A stretch of 64,000 nt of DNA from Closterium sp. Naga37s-1. Its lineage: Eukaryota; Streptophyta; Zygnematophyceae; Desmidiales; Closteriaceae. The notes beneath the pieces were generated by a model. That model ran no database searches and was not told the DNA's origin. It was given only the letters and a program-made list of their open reading frames with translations. Each line of letters begins with the position of its first letter. Within the stretch, counting starts at the first letter, position 1. The position numbers were made by a program, and so were the translations under genes. Where the stretch lies: contig CANJKZ010000768.1 of NCBI GenBank assembly GCA_947471745.1, positions 387,501 to 451,500 on the forward strand. Reading direction: 5' to 3'. Below are positions 54,115-64,000 of the stretch, piece after piece.

Positions 54115-54561
54115 TGTTGGGCTGAAAAAGGCCCTTAGGATCTTTACAGGGGTGAACTCTGGGTAGAGTTGGTGTAGTAGCGGAAGCGTTAATTAAAGAG
54201 TTGTGAACCACCTTGCGCTAGTATGTGAGGGCAAAGTAAGTTGATTAAAACAAGGAGATACAAGAATATATATAAGAGTACAAGGAATACGAAGAGGTAC
54301 GATTGTAACTACTTTACTGTTGCTGTTGCGGTTCGATACAGTGACGACTCGGGCAACTGCTATGTAGCGAGTCAGTTGTGTGTCCTTGCTGTCGCGCTGT
54401 ATTCGTCAGATCAAAGGTCGCTGACCTTTGACTTCCCCGTAACCTCCAGCGGTTGCTTCAACCTCCGAGGGTTGACTCGCAGGTGCCTCGATATACTTTG
54501 CTTCGCTTGTGTCTTGGTGTTTCGACACGACAGAGGCGCTTAAGTCCGATTGTTTCCAACA
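54115..54561 (-). repeat. Family B 5' LTR (447 bp)
   Basis: TGTTGGAAAC...GCCCAACA on the minus strand, matching the solo LTR at 13318-13760. The primer-binding site TGGTATGAGAGC abuts it. Confidence 0.92.
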
Positions 54562-55236
54562 CCCCCCTTCGCTTCTGGAGTGTCGCTGACGTGGCTCTGT
54601 CCAGTCAGCAGCATGCAGTATTCGAACTTCTGCTTTCCGAGCTTCTTGGTCAGGTAGTCAGCTGCCATCTCGGACGTGGGGCAGTATGACAGCTCGAGCC
54701 TCCCTTTCTCGATCTCGTCCTTCACGAAGAAATATCGCAGGGCGATGTGTTTCGTCTTGTTCGCGAAGTTCTGCTACTACTGCTACTGGCGGTGGCCAGA
54801 TGCAGCTCCAGCGACGTCCACGCGAGTCTCTCACGCCCCAGCAGCTTCGTAAGTGGTATGCTAGTTGGGGTTGTGGCGGTAGCCGTCGTAGCTGTCGCCC
54901 TGGAGCTGGTCAGTTGGGAGCGTCTGGCAGTGGCCAGCTGCAGCTGCAGCGGCGTCCACGCGAGACACTTACGTCCCAGCAGCTTCACGAGTGGTACGCT
55001 CAGAGTAGAGGGTCTCAGAGTACCGTTCGCTGCCCGTACATCATTCGCACAGGTGATCGGGCTGGTCAGGCTTGCGGGACGCTTGGTCACACACAGTCCC
55101 GCTGCTTCGTCCGTCTGAGCGATGCCTGGTGTAGTGAGTTTGGTGACGAGGCTGAGCTCCCCACCTGGCTGGAGCTGCTTAGGCAGAGGGTAGATATCTT
55201 TGCTCTTGACTATGATGCTATTCTCACTGCCATGTA

Positions 55237-55414
55237 TGTCAGATTATAATGCTTGTCTAGCCTGCAGTGGGGTACTCTGTAGTGAGTACGGCCCCTTAGG
55301 GTTTCCTATTTGTATCCCAACTGTTGCTATTCAAACCCCTCCTTTGCTCGATTCTCTCTTGCCTAGCTAGGTAAACCCTAGCTATGGCTCCTCCTTGTGC
55401 CTACAATTGTGACA
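55237..55414 (+). repeat. Element C 5' LTR
   Basis: 178 bp, differing from the 3' LTR at only two or three positions, so the insertion is recent. Confidence 0.92.
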
Positions 55415-55569
55415 TGGTTTCAGAGCATTTACGCTCCTGGCCTATGGGCCCACCAACTGCTTCCGCTGTCGTTCTGTTTGTCGCGCGCCCCGTGGTGCGC
55501 GACGTGTTATTTTCATTCCGCCACGCGCTCGGAGCGCGTGGCGGCTTTTTCTGCCCGCCGCGCGCTCGG

Positions 55570-56060
55570 GGCGCGTGGCGGTTTAACCGTCCGTCGAGGC
55601 GCCTTCAGGGGGCCCGTGCGCTGCCCCCCGTCGCCCGTCGCGGCGTCTTCAGGGGGCCCGCCCGCTGCCCCCTCCCGTCGCTCGTCGCGGCGCCCCGGAG
55701 GCCAGCGCGCCACCCCCTCCCGTCACCCGTCGTGGCGCTCTCGTGGAAGCCCGCGCGCGGCCCCCTCCCGTCGCCCGTCGTGGCGCCTCAGGGGCCCGCG
55801 CGCCGGCCCCTCCCGTCGCCTCGTCGCGGCGCCTTGGGGGCCCGCGCGTCCCCCCCCTCCCGTCGCCTCGTCGCGGCACCTTGGGGGCCCGCGCGTCGCC
55901 CCCTCCCATCGCCTCGTCGCGGCGCCTTGGGGGCCCGCGCGCCGCCCCCTCCCGTCGCCTCGTCGCGGCGCCTTGGGGGCCTGCGCGCGGCCCCTCCCGT
56001 CGCCCGTCGAGCCGCCCTCGGGGGCCCGTGCGCGGCCCCCCTCCCGTCACCAACCGTGGC
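55570..56060 (+). repeat. GC-rich tandem repeat inside element C
   Basis: Diverged units of about 50 bp with the core GTCGCGGCGCCTTGGGGGCC, most regular from 55800 to 56000. Several frames are open by composition only. Confidence 0.8.
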
Positions 56061-56736
56061 GCCCTCGGGGGGCCCGCGCCCTGCTCCTTCGTGGCGCCCA
56101 GGAGACCCCCCCGCCTCCTCCCTTTCCCTCCGTGAACCGCCCCTGCTGCTTCCCGCGCTCCTACCTGCGTTAGGGTTTGGGGGTGGCGGGCATGGGGGTG
56201 AACGGTGTGGGTAACCTGCAGCTCCTCCTCCTCCTCCTTCTCCCACTGCTGCAGCTGCCGCTGAGGGGGGTGGGTGTGTGGGAGCCGAGGGTTTAGGGTT
56301 TAAGGGGGGTGCCGTGGGAGTGGAGCTAGGGTTTCAGCAGGGGGTGTGTGAGAGGGGTGTGGGACGGTCGGGCGAGGTTGAGTGGAGGCTGCCGTCTTGT
56401 CGTCCGCAGCACCTGTAGTCCGGGGCGCTGTCCTGGTAGCCCAGAGAGCCTGCTGCGCCTGTCGCCCGTGGGTCCGTTGCTCCTGCCGCTCTTCGTAGCC
56501 GCCAAGCCAGTTACTCCAGTAGTCCGGGGCGCTGTCCCGGTAGCCACTGTGCCAGCTGCTCCTGTTGCCCGTGTGTCTGCAGCTTCAGCCGTCGCCTCCT
56601 ATCTTCTCTCCTCTTACATTCCCGCCTCCTCCTCCTCACTTGCCCTTTGTGAATGCCTCTAGCTTTGCTTGTCCTTGTGAACCTGCTCTATGACTGCTTG
56701 CTGTGCTGATTATACCCCACTTTGACTATGGGGGTG

Positions 56737-56914
56737 TGTCAGATTATAATGCTTGTCTAACCTGCAGTGGGGTACTCTGTAGTGAGTACGGCCCCTTAGG
56801 GTTTCCTATTTGTATCCCAACTGTTGCTAGTCAAACCCCTCCTTTGCTCGATTCTCTCTTGCCTAGCTAGGTAAACCCTAGCTATGGCTCCTCCTTGTGC
56901 CTACAATTGTGACA
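56737..56914 (+). repeat. Element C 3' LTR
   Basis: 178 bp, followed by the ATGTA target duplication and the resumed A3 gag codons. Confidence 0.92.
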
Positions 56915-59900
56915 ATGTATGCATTGCCTACTAGTGCAGACCGTGCCTGTTACTTGTGCGTACCGCCTGACCCAGGTATAGAGCCTGCTGCTCTAGGTGC
57001 TAGTGCGTCTCCTGCTCTAGGTACTGGTGAGGCTGCTACTCTGGGTGCTAGTGCGTCTCCTGCTCTAGGTACTGGTGAGGCTGCTGCTCTAGGTGCTAGT
57101 GCGTCTCCTGCTCTTGGTGCTGGTGAGGCTGCTGCTCCAGGTACTGGTGAGTCTGCTCTCTCTGGTACTGCGCCTACTGAGGCCTTGTACACCTTCACAC
57201 TTGACTCCGGTGCTTCCCGCTCCTTCTTTCGCGATAGCACCAACCTCACGCTGCTCAGTCGGCCGATTGCAGTCTCCCTGGCAGACCCCTCTGGGGGTCC
57301 AGTCCTTGCGCACTCCTCAACGGTCCTGCCGTGTCCGGCGGTCCCGTCTGGCTCCCTATCAGGTCTTCACCTCCCCTCGTTCTCTACGAACTTGGTGAGT
57401 GGTGCTGACCTCCAGGACCAGTGGGTTGACCAGTTCACTCCTGGAGGTCAGCGCGTGACCCACTGTACGTGCTCCCGGACGGGCCGGCACCTGACCACGT
57501 TTACCCGTGCGCCTGGCACGAGTCTGTACACACTGACTACTGTGTTCCCTCAGGTCGCTGCGTCCGCGTCTGCGTCGGGTCAGCTAGCGGCCCCCTGCTC
57601 GTGTCGCGCTTTGTCGCACCAGACCCTCCTTTGGCACCACCATCTTGGTCACCCCTCGGTGCAGCGCCTTCTTAGCATGCACCGCCGTGTCCTTGTCTCT
57701 GGTCTTCCCAGAGTTCTCCCTCCCCTCCCTCCCTCGCCTACTCTTCCCTGTCTTCCCTGTGTCGAGGGGCGGCAGCGCGCCGCTCCTCACTCCTCCTCGT
57801 TTCCCCCGACGACTGCTCCCCTGCAGACCCTGCACATGGACGTGTGGGGCCCAGCCCGCGTCAGTGGGCAGGACCGCGAGCGGTACTTCCTGTTGGTTGT
57901 TGACGACTACTCGCGTTACACCACGGTCTTCCCCTTGCGCACCAAGGGTGAGGTCCCTGATGTTTTGATCCCTTGGATCCGCGCTGCCCGTCTCCAGCTC
58001 CGCGAGCGGTTCGGGACGGAGTTTTCCCGTCCTGCGTCTGCACTCTGACAGAGGTGGGGAGTTTTCCTCCGACCTCCTGCAGAGCTTTTGTCGTGGGGAG
58101 GGCATTCACCAGACTTTCACACTTCCGGCCTCTCCGCAGCAGAATGGGGTTGCTGAGCGCCGCATTGGCTTGGTCATGGAGGTCGCTCGTACCTCCATGG
58201 TCCATGCGGATGCCCCCCATTTTCTGTGGTCGTTTGCAATCCACTACACCACGCATCAGCTCAACCTCTGGCCCCGTGTCTCCTTCCCGGAGACCTCGCC
58301 CACACTGCTGTGGACGGGGGAGGTTGGCGATGCGTCGGTGTTCCGGGTCTGGGGTTCTCGTGCCTTTGTCCGCGATACCACCGCGGACAAGCTCTCCGCC
58401 CGCGGTGTTCCCTGTGTCTTCCTTGGTTTTGTCCCTGAAGCGCCTGGTTGGCAGTTTTACCACCCCACCTCGCACCGTGTCTTCCCCTCTCAGGACGTCA
58501 CGTTCGACGAGTCGGTTCCCTTTTACCGTCTCTTCCCCTACCGCACTGCCCCTCTCCCCCCCCCGCCGCTCTTCCTCACACCAGGTTCTCCCCAGGTAGC
58601 CCCCCTCCCCACTCCCGGTCCTGCTCCTTCAGGTGTGTCTCAGGAAGACCCTCCTCCCTTGACTGCGCCGGTTGAGGTCACTGGTGACTCAGGTCCTGCT
58701 GAGGGTGGTCCTGCTCGGGGTGCTGCTTCTGGGGGTGCTGAGCCTGGGGGTGCGGAGCCTGGGGGTGCTGGTCCTGGGGGTGCGGAGACTGGAGGTGTTG
58801 AGCCTGGGCGTGAGGAGTCTGGGGGTGCTGAGCCTGGGGGTGCTGAGTCTGGGGGTGCTGCACCTGGGGATGTTGCGGCGTCTGGTGAGCAGTCTCCCTG
58901 GAGCGGCCGTCTCCGTAGTCGCTCTGCTGGTGCCTCGCCGCTGCACTCTCGTCGTCGCCTCCCTCTCTCCCCACAGCAGTTGCGTGAGTGGTACGTTGGC
59001 CGTCAGGGTCGAGCTGCTGGAGCTGGGGGCCCTGCTGCGGGAGGCGCTGGTGTTGGAGGCACTGGAGCCGGCACTGTCCCTCTCTCCCCACAGCAGCTGC
59101 GTGAGTGGTACGTTAGCCGTCAGGGTCGCGCTGCTAGAGCTAGGGGCTCTGCTACGGGAGGCGCTGGAGTTGGTGACTCTGCCCTGGAGTTGTTTCTACT
59201 GGAGTTCCTGGGGCAGCTGGTCCCGGAGGTGCTCGTACTGGATGTACTAGAGCTGCTGGGGCTGGAGGTCCTGCTGGACCTGGAGGTGCTGCTGTTGACT
59301 CTGAGGTTGGAGGCCCTGGAGCTGGGGGTGCCGATTTTGGGGGTGCTACTGCTGGTGGCACTGGAGCTGGAGGTTCTGGAGCTGCTGCGGGTGCTGGCGC
59401 TGGAGGTTCTGGCGCTGTTGGAGGTGCTGGCGCTGGTGGAGCTGGAGCTGGAGGTTTTGGAGCTGCTGCGGGTGCTGGCACTGGAGGTTCTAGAGCTATT
59501 GGAGGTGCTGGCGCTGGTGGCGCTGGAGCTGGAGGTTCTGGAGCTGCTGCAGGTGCTGGCGCTGGAGGTTCTGGAGCTGTTGGAGGTGCTGGCGCTGGTG
59601 GCGCCGGAGCTGGAGGTTCTGGAGCTGCTGCGGGTGCTGGCGCTGGAGGTTCTGGAGCTGTTGGAGGTGCTGGCGCTGGTGGCGCCGGAGCTGGAGGTTC
59701 TGGAGCTGCTGCGGGTGCTGGCGCTGGAGGTTCTGGAGCTGCAGGAGGTGCTGGAGCTACTGGTGCTGGTGGCGCTGCGCCGTCGCGACTGTTCTTCGCT
59801 CCGCCGTCACCTTCGTCTCTGCCACTGCCTGGCTCCGTGATTCGCCAGGTTCTTAGCCTCCCGTCTTCTACTCGTCTTCCGTTACAACCTGGCTCACCGC

Positions 59901-62261
59901 TGCCTGCTCCTTCTCTTTACACTGAGCTGACAGACGGTCTTGCTGAGCGTCGTGAGCCTGCGTCTCGTCCAGTCTCGCCTATTTGCACAGTCCGCACTGG
60001 TCGTACTGGTCGTCGTGTTTCTCGTGAGCATCCGCCGGCTGTCCCCGGCACACACCTCATGGCCCTGCGTCCTTCCTCTGCTCCGCAGCGTGTTCCCCTG
60101 CCGTCCCCGCCTGCGTCTTCTCTGCCTGACGTTCCAGAGCCTGAGTCTGACCGCGCTCGTGCTGCTCACCATACTGTCACACGTCTGCTAGCCACAGTTG
60201 TCACTGACCCGTCGTTTGAGTCTGCTGCAACGTCTGCTTTAGTCACTGAACTTGTTGACTTTGCTGTTGCCTGTCGTCTAGACTACGCCGCTAGTCTTGT
60301 TGCTGAGTCTGAGTCTGTCTGTCCTCCGTCCGTCGGGGGTGAGTGTGCTCTTGGCACGGACGTCCTTGAGGACAGGCAGAAGGACCTTGAGTGTCTTTCA
60401 GCCGCTGCGCCTCATCTCGTGTCCATGCTGCTTGCCCCTGAGGGAGACCCGGATGCTCCAGACATCCCGACCCCGTGCTCTTACGCTGAGGCGATCGCGG
60501 GTGAGTACTCCTCTCAGTGGCAGACAGCCATGGATGCAGAGATGGCATCCTGGAAGTCCACAGGCACTTACGTTGACGAGGTTCCCCCTCCTGGGGCGAA
60601 CATCGTCGATGGCATGTGAATTTTCAGGGTGAAGCGGCCGCCAGGTTCTCCGCCTGTCTTCAAGGCTCGTTACGTTGCTCGAGGTTTTAGTCAGCGACAG
60701 GGAGTTGACTTCTTCCAGACCTTCTCTCCCACCCCGAAGATGACCACTCTTCGGGTGCTGCTGCACGTCGCCTCTCAGCGTGACTACGAGCTTCACTCTC
60801 TTGACTTCAGCACAGCCTTCCTACAGGGCAGCCTGCACGAGGAGATCTGGCTGCGCCGCCCACCTGGCTTCACTGGGTCGTTTCCTGCAGGTACCCTGTG
60901 GAGCCTCCGGCGGCCAGTCTACGGTCTCCGCCAGGCGCCGCGTGAGTGGCACGACACACTGAGGACGACGCTTGCGGCTCTTGGGTTTGCTCCGACGACT
61001 GCTGACCCGTCGCTGTTTCTGCGCACCGACACTTCCCTGCCGCCATTCTACATCCTCGTGTACGTCGACGACTTGGTCTTTGCCACTGCTGACACTGAGG
61101 CTCTCGCCTTGGTGAAGTCGGAGCTGCAGAAGAGACACACGTGCACAGACCTGGGTGAGCTGCGCAGTTACCTTGGCTTGCAGATCACCCGGGACAGAGC
61201 ACGCCGCACCATCACACTGACTCAGTCACACATGGTGCAGCAGGTTCTTCAGCGCTTCGGCTTCACCTGGTCCTCGCCATAGCACAATCCTCTGGCTACA
61301 GGTTACTCGATCTCAGCTCCACCTTCGTACGAGTCCGTAGAGCCAAGTGGTCCTTACCCAGAGCTAGTGGGCTGCCTCATGTACCTGATGACCTGCACTC
61401 GTCCTGACCTTGCGTACCCTCTTGGCCTTCTGGCTCGCTACGTGGCTCCTGGTAGGCACCGAAAGGTGCACATGGATGCTGCTAAGAGGGTACTGCGCTA
61501 CTTGTGCAGTACATCGGGCATGGGGCTCGTGCTTGGAGGACGGGGTGACGTTGTCCTCACTGGGCACTCGGACGCTTCTTAGGTTGACGACCTGGCTACG
61601 TAGCGGTCGTCACAGGGTTACACCTTCAGCCTTGGCTCTGGCTCTATTTCTTGGCGGTCTACACGCTCGTCCTCTGTTCTCGGCTCCAATTGTGAGGCTG
61701 AGATCTACGCCACAGACATGGCTGCACAGGAGCTCCGCTGGCTCACCTACCTGCTGACCGACCCGGGAGAGCAGCCTCGTTCTCCTCCAGTGCTGTACGT
61801 AAACAAAAAGGCCGCCATTGCATTGTGTCAGGAGCACAGACTGGAGCACAGAACGAAACACATCGCTCTGCGTTACTTCCTTGCTCGAGAGTTGCAGCAG
61901 CGTGGTCAGCTTCGTCTTGCTCACGTGGCCACTCGGGCCAACACTGCTGATATATTCACCGAGGCACTTCCGTCTGGTGATCATCAGCGTTTTTGTACTT
62001 TGTTAGGCCTTGTGCCCACGTTTCCTCACTTGCTGTAGACTTTGCTTGTACCGTTATCTATATATACCTGCATGCTTGCTCTGCTAGGTAGAGATCACTA
62101 TGCTGCCGTTGTTGCATATATACCTCTGCATGTGAACTGGCCTTGTGGCCCTTTGCTTGTGCTCAGTGTGTGTGGTGACGTTGTGATCCACCTTGAGCTT
62201 GCTTTGCTTCTCTGACTGGTCTTGTGACCCCTTGTTCTCCCCCACTTTGCCTATGGGGGTG

Positions 62262-62428
62262 TGTCAATGTATATGCATGTTATATATGTATAGGCTGTAG
62301 TGGGGTAGCCAATATGGGGTGCAGCCCCTTTTAGGGTTTCAATCTCGTACCCAACTCTTCCATAGTTGATTCATTCCTGTCTCTAGATTCTAACACTCCT
62401 AGTCCTAGCTATGCCTACTATTTCAACA
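62262..62428 (+). repeat. Right LTR of the composite (A-type with a D-type end)
   Basis: 167 bp. Its first part resembles the A1 LTR (GGGGTAGCCAATATGGGGTG, CCCCTTTTAGGGTTTC). Its final 33 bp equal the end of the left D LTR. It is preceded by the A-family polypurine CTATGGGGGTG. Confidence 0.88.
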
Positions 62429-62783
62429 GCTTTAACCAGTTCTGCTGCTGAATTGGGTTATGAGAGCCTCCTAGGGATTCCCTGCACTTCATGTTTGCCT
62501 GGCCCGCCGGATGAATGGATGAGACTGCTGTATCATATGCTGAATGGCCTGCTTTAACTAGTTCTGCTACTGAATTGGGTTATGAGAGCCGCCTAGAGAT
62601 TCCCTGCACTTCATGTTTGCCTGGCCCACTGGATGAATGGGTGAGACTGCTGTATCATAGCTGAAATACCTGCTTTAACCAATTCTGCTGCTGAATTGGG
62701 TTATGAGAGCCGCCTAGGGATTGCCTGCACTACTGCTTGCCTGGGCCACCGGATGAATGGGTGTATCATATGCTGAAGGACCT
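62429..62783 (+). pseudogene. Three tandem copies of the PC-esterase 3' end
   Basis: Units of 122, 121 and 112 bp (62429-62550, 62551-62671 and 62672-62783) each begin GCTTTAAC and carry the catalytic-His block and RLLYHML region of the PC-esterase gene. The third encodes DCLHYCLPGPPDEW intact. The first two have a +1 shift between His and Cys. The first directly follows the retroelement and is the original continuation of the gene: CTGCTTTAA, with the TAA stop. Confidence 0.8.
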
Positions 62784-63371
62784 GCTTTGACCTGGTCATG
62801 TGCTTGATTGGTTCATACGCAACCAGTAACAGAGAAAGAGGCCGACAAAGATAAGGGTGACACGAGGTTCAGGGTGGGGAAGAGACCAAGCAGGGAAAGA
62901 GGATGGTTTCTACCCAAGGGAAAGTGAGGGGCAGGGAAATGAGAAAGCAAAGAACGATACATCGAGGAGCAGCTGCGTGGAGAGCAGGACGAGGGAACTA
63001 AGCTAGAGGAGGAACTAAGTACGTAGCAGGTGTAGGAGAAGGGTCACTTATCAGCAGCTGAATCTTTCGATGCAATATTTTCATTGGTTCAACTGATACT
63101 GGAGATTCGAATCAATTTATTGAATCCATTGAAGGTAGAGAATCTATTGAATGTACCGCAACAGGATATATTTGAAGGCATCAGCAATAATGCACCTTAC
63201 CTCAAATATGGTAAGTCACAGATTTGTCTGTACTAGTTATATCAAGGTTATGACTACTTGTAGAGCTCTTGGAGGGCTGTAGCCAAATCCGCATACACCC
63301 TAGGGAACCACGAACCTCGGAACTCGCTCCTCGTCACTTCCTGACATCCAATGTGAGCGTTTCCTCCCGTA
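62784..63371. other. Spacer between PC-esterase tail copies and the second RPL15 gene
   Basis: I see no gene. It contains purine-rich sequence (62820-63020) and AT-rich sequence (63060-63230). Confidence 0.5.
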
Positions 63372-63391
63372 CCACGTCAGCGTCATCCAGA
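63372..63391 (+). promoter_or_regulatory. 20-bp conserved upstream element of the second RPL15 gene
   Basis: CCACGTCAGCGTCATCCAGA, identical to the element upstream of the first gene, 367 bp before the ATG at 63758. Confidence 0.6.
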
Positions 63392-63757
63392 CAAGCTTCG
63401 GTCGCCACATAGTCAAACCCAGAACACCGATACCCAAAATGGTGACACGTGAGTGCCTGTCGCAGACCAGCAAATCCTCAAGAACGACGAAGTATTTCGT
63501 CCCTGGTTTTCACGCTTCGCGCAAACTTTAGGGTGTTCGTTCATAGTTCGCTTTAGTTTCGCTGTGGAAGTTCGTCAAACTCTGGGAATTCACTTCCCTG
63601 TCCCTCCCAGATTCATCTTTCCAGCTTCTTGGTACTCCCCATACCCTCCCCTCTCCCTAGGGTTTCCAAGTTCCTACATCCTACCATATCCTCCTTGGTC
63701 CTCAGTGTAGATTTCCCCGTAGTTTGAGGTAGGTAGTGGCTGTGATCTCGGCCAGCC

Positions 63758-63829
63758 ATGGCGTCGCTTCTAGCGCCTCCGAAAGCGCAGATGAGCAGCA
63801 TTTCTCTCGCTGCGTCGACGTCTCAGAAT
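63758..63829 (+). CDS. RPL15: Second plastid RPL15 gene, exon 1 only (continues beyond the window)
   Basis: A 72-bp exon encodes MASLLAPPKAQMSSISLAAS plus TSQN and ends at AAT|GTGAGCTTC, the same length, phase and donor as exon 1 at 45931-45860. The encoded peptide differs at about four of 24 residues. Only intron sequence follows to the window end, so I cannot tell whether the rest is intact. It is a duplicate transcribed in the opposite direction from the first gene, on the far side of the PC-esterase gene. Confidence 0.85.
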
Positions 63830-64000
63830 GTGAGCTTCTAGATGCTTCCGTAGCTTCTGTCACGATACGCCATCACATCCTTGTTCATTTCCCAACCCGT
63901 TAGCCTTCCGAATTTCCTTTATGAATTTGATGTTTTTGGTTCTCGTATACATATTCACCCATTTACTAGCTTCTCAACCGCTTCCTCTCTCTGCATCCCT

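Larger units (their letters stand above)
48572..54768 (-). mobile_element. Copia element of family B, reversed inside the composite, both ends truncated
   Basis: Minus strand, in order: a 207-bp fragment of RNase H end and polypurine tract (54768-54562), complete 5' LTR (54561-54115), primer-binding site (54114-54103), gag-pol, and a 3' LTR cut at 48572. The extra pol end upstream of the 5' LTR means the source was a tandem array sharing an LTR, or a circular form. Neither end has a target-site duplication of its own, so it arrived by recombination rather than by normal integration. Confidence 0.85.
55237..56914 (+). mobile_element. Element C: miniature non-coding LTR retrotransposon nested in A3 gag
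   Basis: LTRs of 178 bp (55237-55414 and 56737-56914), ends TGTCAG...TGTGACA, and target-site duplication ATGTA (55232-55236 and 56915-56919). The primer-binding site TGGTTTCAGAGC is at 55415 and a polypurine ATGGGGGTG precedes the 3' LTR. The 1.3-kb interior has GC-rich repeats of CGTCGCGGCGCCTTGGGGGC and no gag or pol. The LTRs share the CCCCTTAGGGTT block with A-family LTRs, so A elements may supply its enzymes. It fits TRIM/LARD-type non-autonomous elements. Removing it restores the A3 reading frame. Confidence 0.92.
54769..62261 (+). pseudogene. A3 copia body (gag C-terminal part to RNase H), degraded
   Basis: 54769-55236 encodes the end of gag: TPQQLRKWYA, TSQQLHEWYA and zinc knuckle CPYIIRTGDRAGQAC. 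Element C interrupts the next codon. From 56920 follow protease (LDSGASRSFF), pre-integrase, integrase (frame shift near 58045), a Gly/Ala linker with two more SPQQLREWYV motifs (58960-59110), RT (60629-61282, YVDD at about 61060) and RNase H to 62038. Stops at 60617-60619 (replacing Trp), 61280, 61580 and 61601 inactivate it. The gag capsid domain is missing, replaced by element B. Confidence 0.85.
48340..62428 (+). mobile_element. Composite 14-kb LTR retroelement inserted in the PC-esterase gene
   Basis: The outer boundaries are TGTCAG (48340) and TTTCAACA (62428), with the 5-bp target-site duplication GCTTT (48335-48339 and 62429-62433). The left LTR is a type I call D. The right LTR is A-like except for its last 33 bp, which are identical to the D end. 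Inside, in order: D primer-binding site, a reversed B element, A3 gag, the nested C element, and A3 protease to RNase H. One target duplication around three families means the mosaic either entered as a unit or was remodelled after a D insertion. Confidence 0.85.

Noticed and set aside
55384-56214. Arg/Pro-rich open frames inside element C
   Set aside because: They coincide with GC-rich tandem repeats. No gag, pol or other domain is visible and the frames are open on both strands.

Overview
This window is nuclear DNA of a green plant, most likely a streptophyte: a bryophyte, lycophyte or streptophyte alga. I cannot narrow it further. The supporting genes are a ferredoxin C1-type gene and a plastid ribosomal protein L15 gene, both with transit-peptide-like N termini, a PC-esterase (TBL/PMR5-type) wall-acetylation gene, introns with GT-AG borders, and plant-style Ty1/copia retrotransposons. 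The host genes are unusually rich in short tandem duplications and satellites.

Layout. 1-8650 (minus): one METTL24-like (Methyltransf_22) gene that runs off the left edge. Its exons are scattered among a 2.5-kb octamer satellite, minisatellites and amplified exon copies. 9120-20881: two tandem paralogues of an unrecognised secreted-protein gene (four exons each), with a solo LTR between them and a Tc1-like DNA transposon in the upstream region of the second. 20882-28484 and 28999-35610: two related but defective copia elements (here A1 on plus, A2 on minus), each with short LTRs and a perfect 5-bp target-site duplication. 36328-38078 (minus): a PB1-domain protein. 41323-41790 (minus): ferredoxin C1. 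42415-45931 (minus): plastid RPL15. 46795-48407 (plus): PC-esterase gene, interrupted at its stop codon by a 14-kb composite retroelement (48340-62428). That composite holds a third A copy (A3), a reversed element of another family (B) and a miniature LTR element (C). 62429-62783: three tandem copies of the PC-esterase 3' end. 63758-end (plus): first exon of a second RPL15 gene, which shares a perfect 20-bp upstream element with the first.

The signal I consider most novel is a family of about 18-bp palindromes (TTTTGAGnCGnCTCAAAA, with a variable centre). They sit as spacers between the two arms of local direct duplications, at more than a dozen places in host DNA. I found no clear case inside the LTR elements. 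Several of these duplications copy a splice site and keep the reading frame. Three single-base frame breaks, all at homopolymer runs (two in the METTL24-like gene, one in the PC-esterase gene), may be true lesions or assembly errors. The sequence alone cannot decide.
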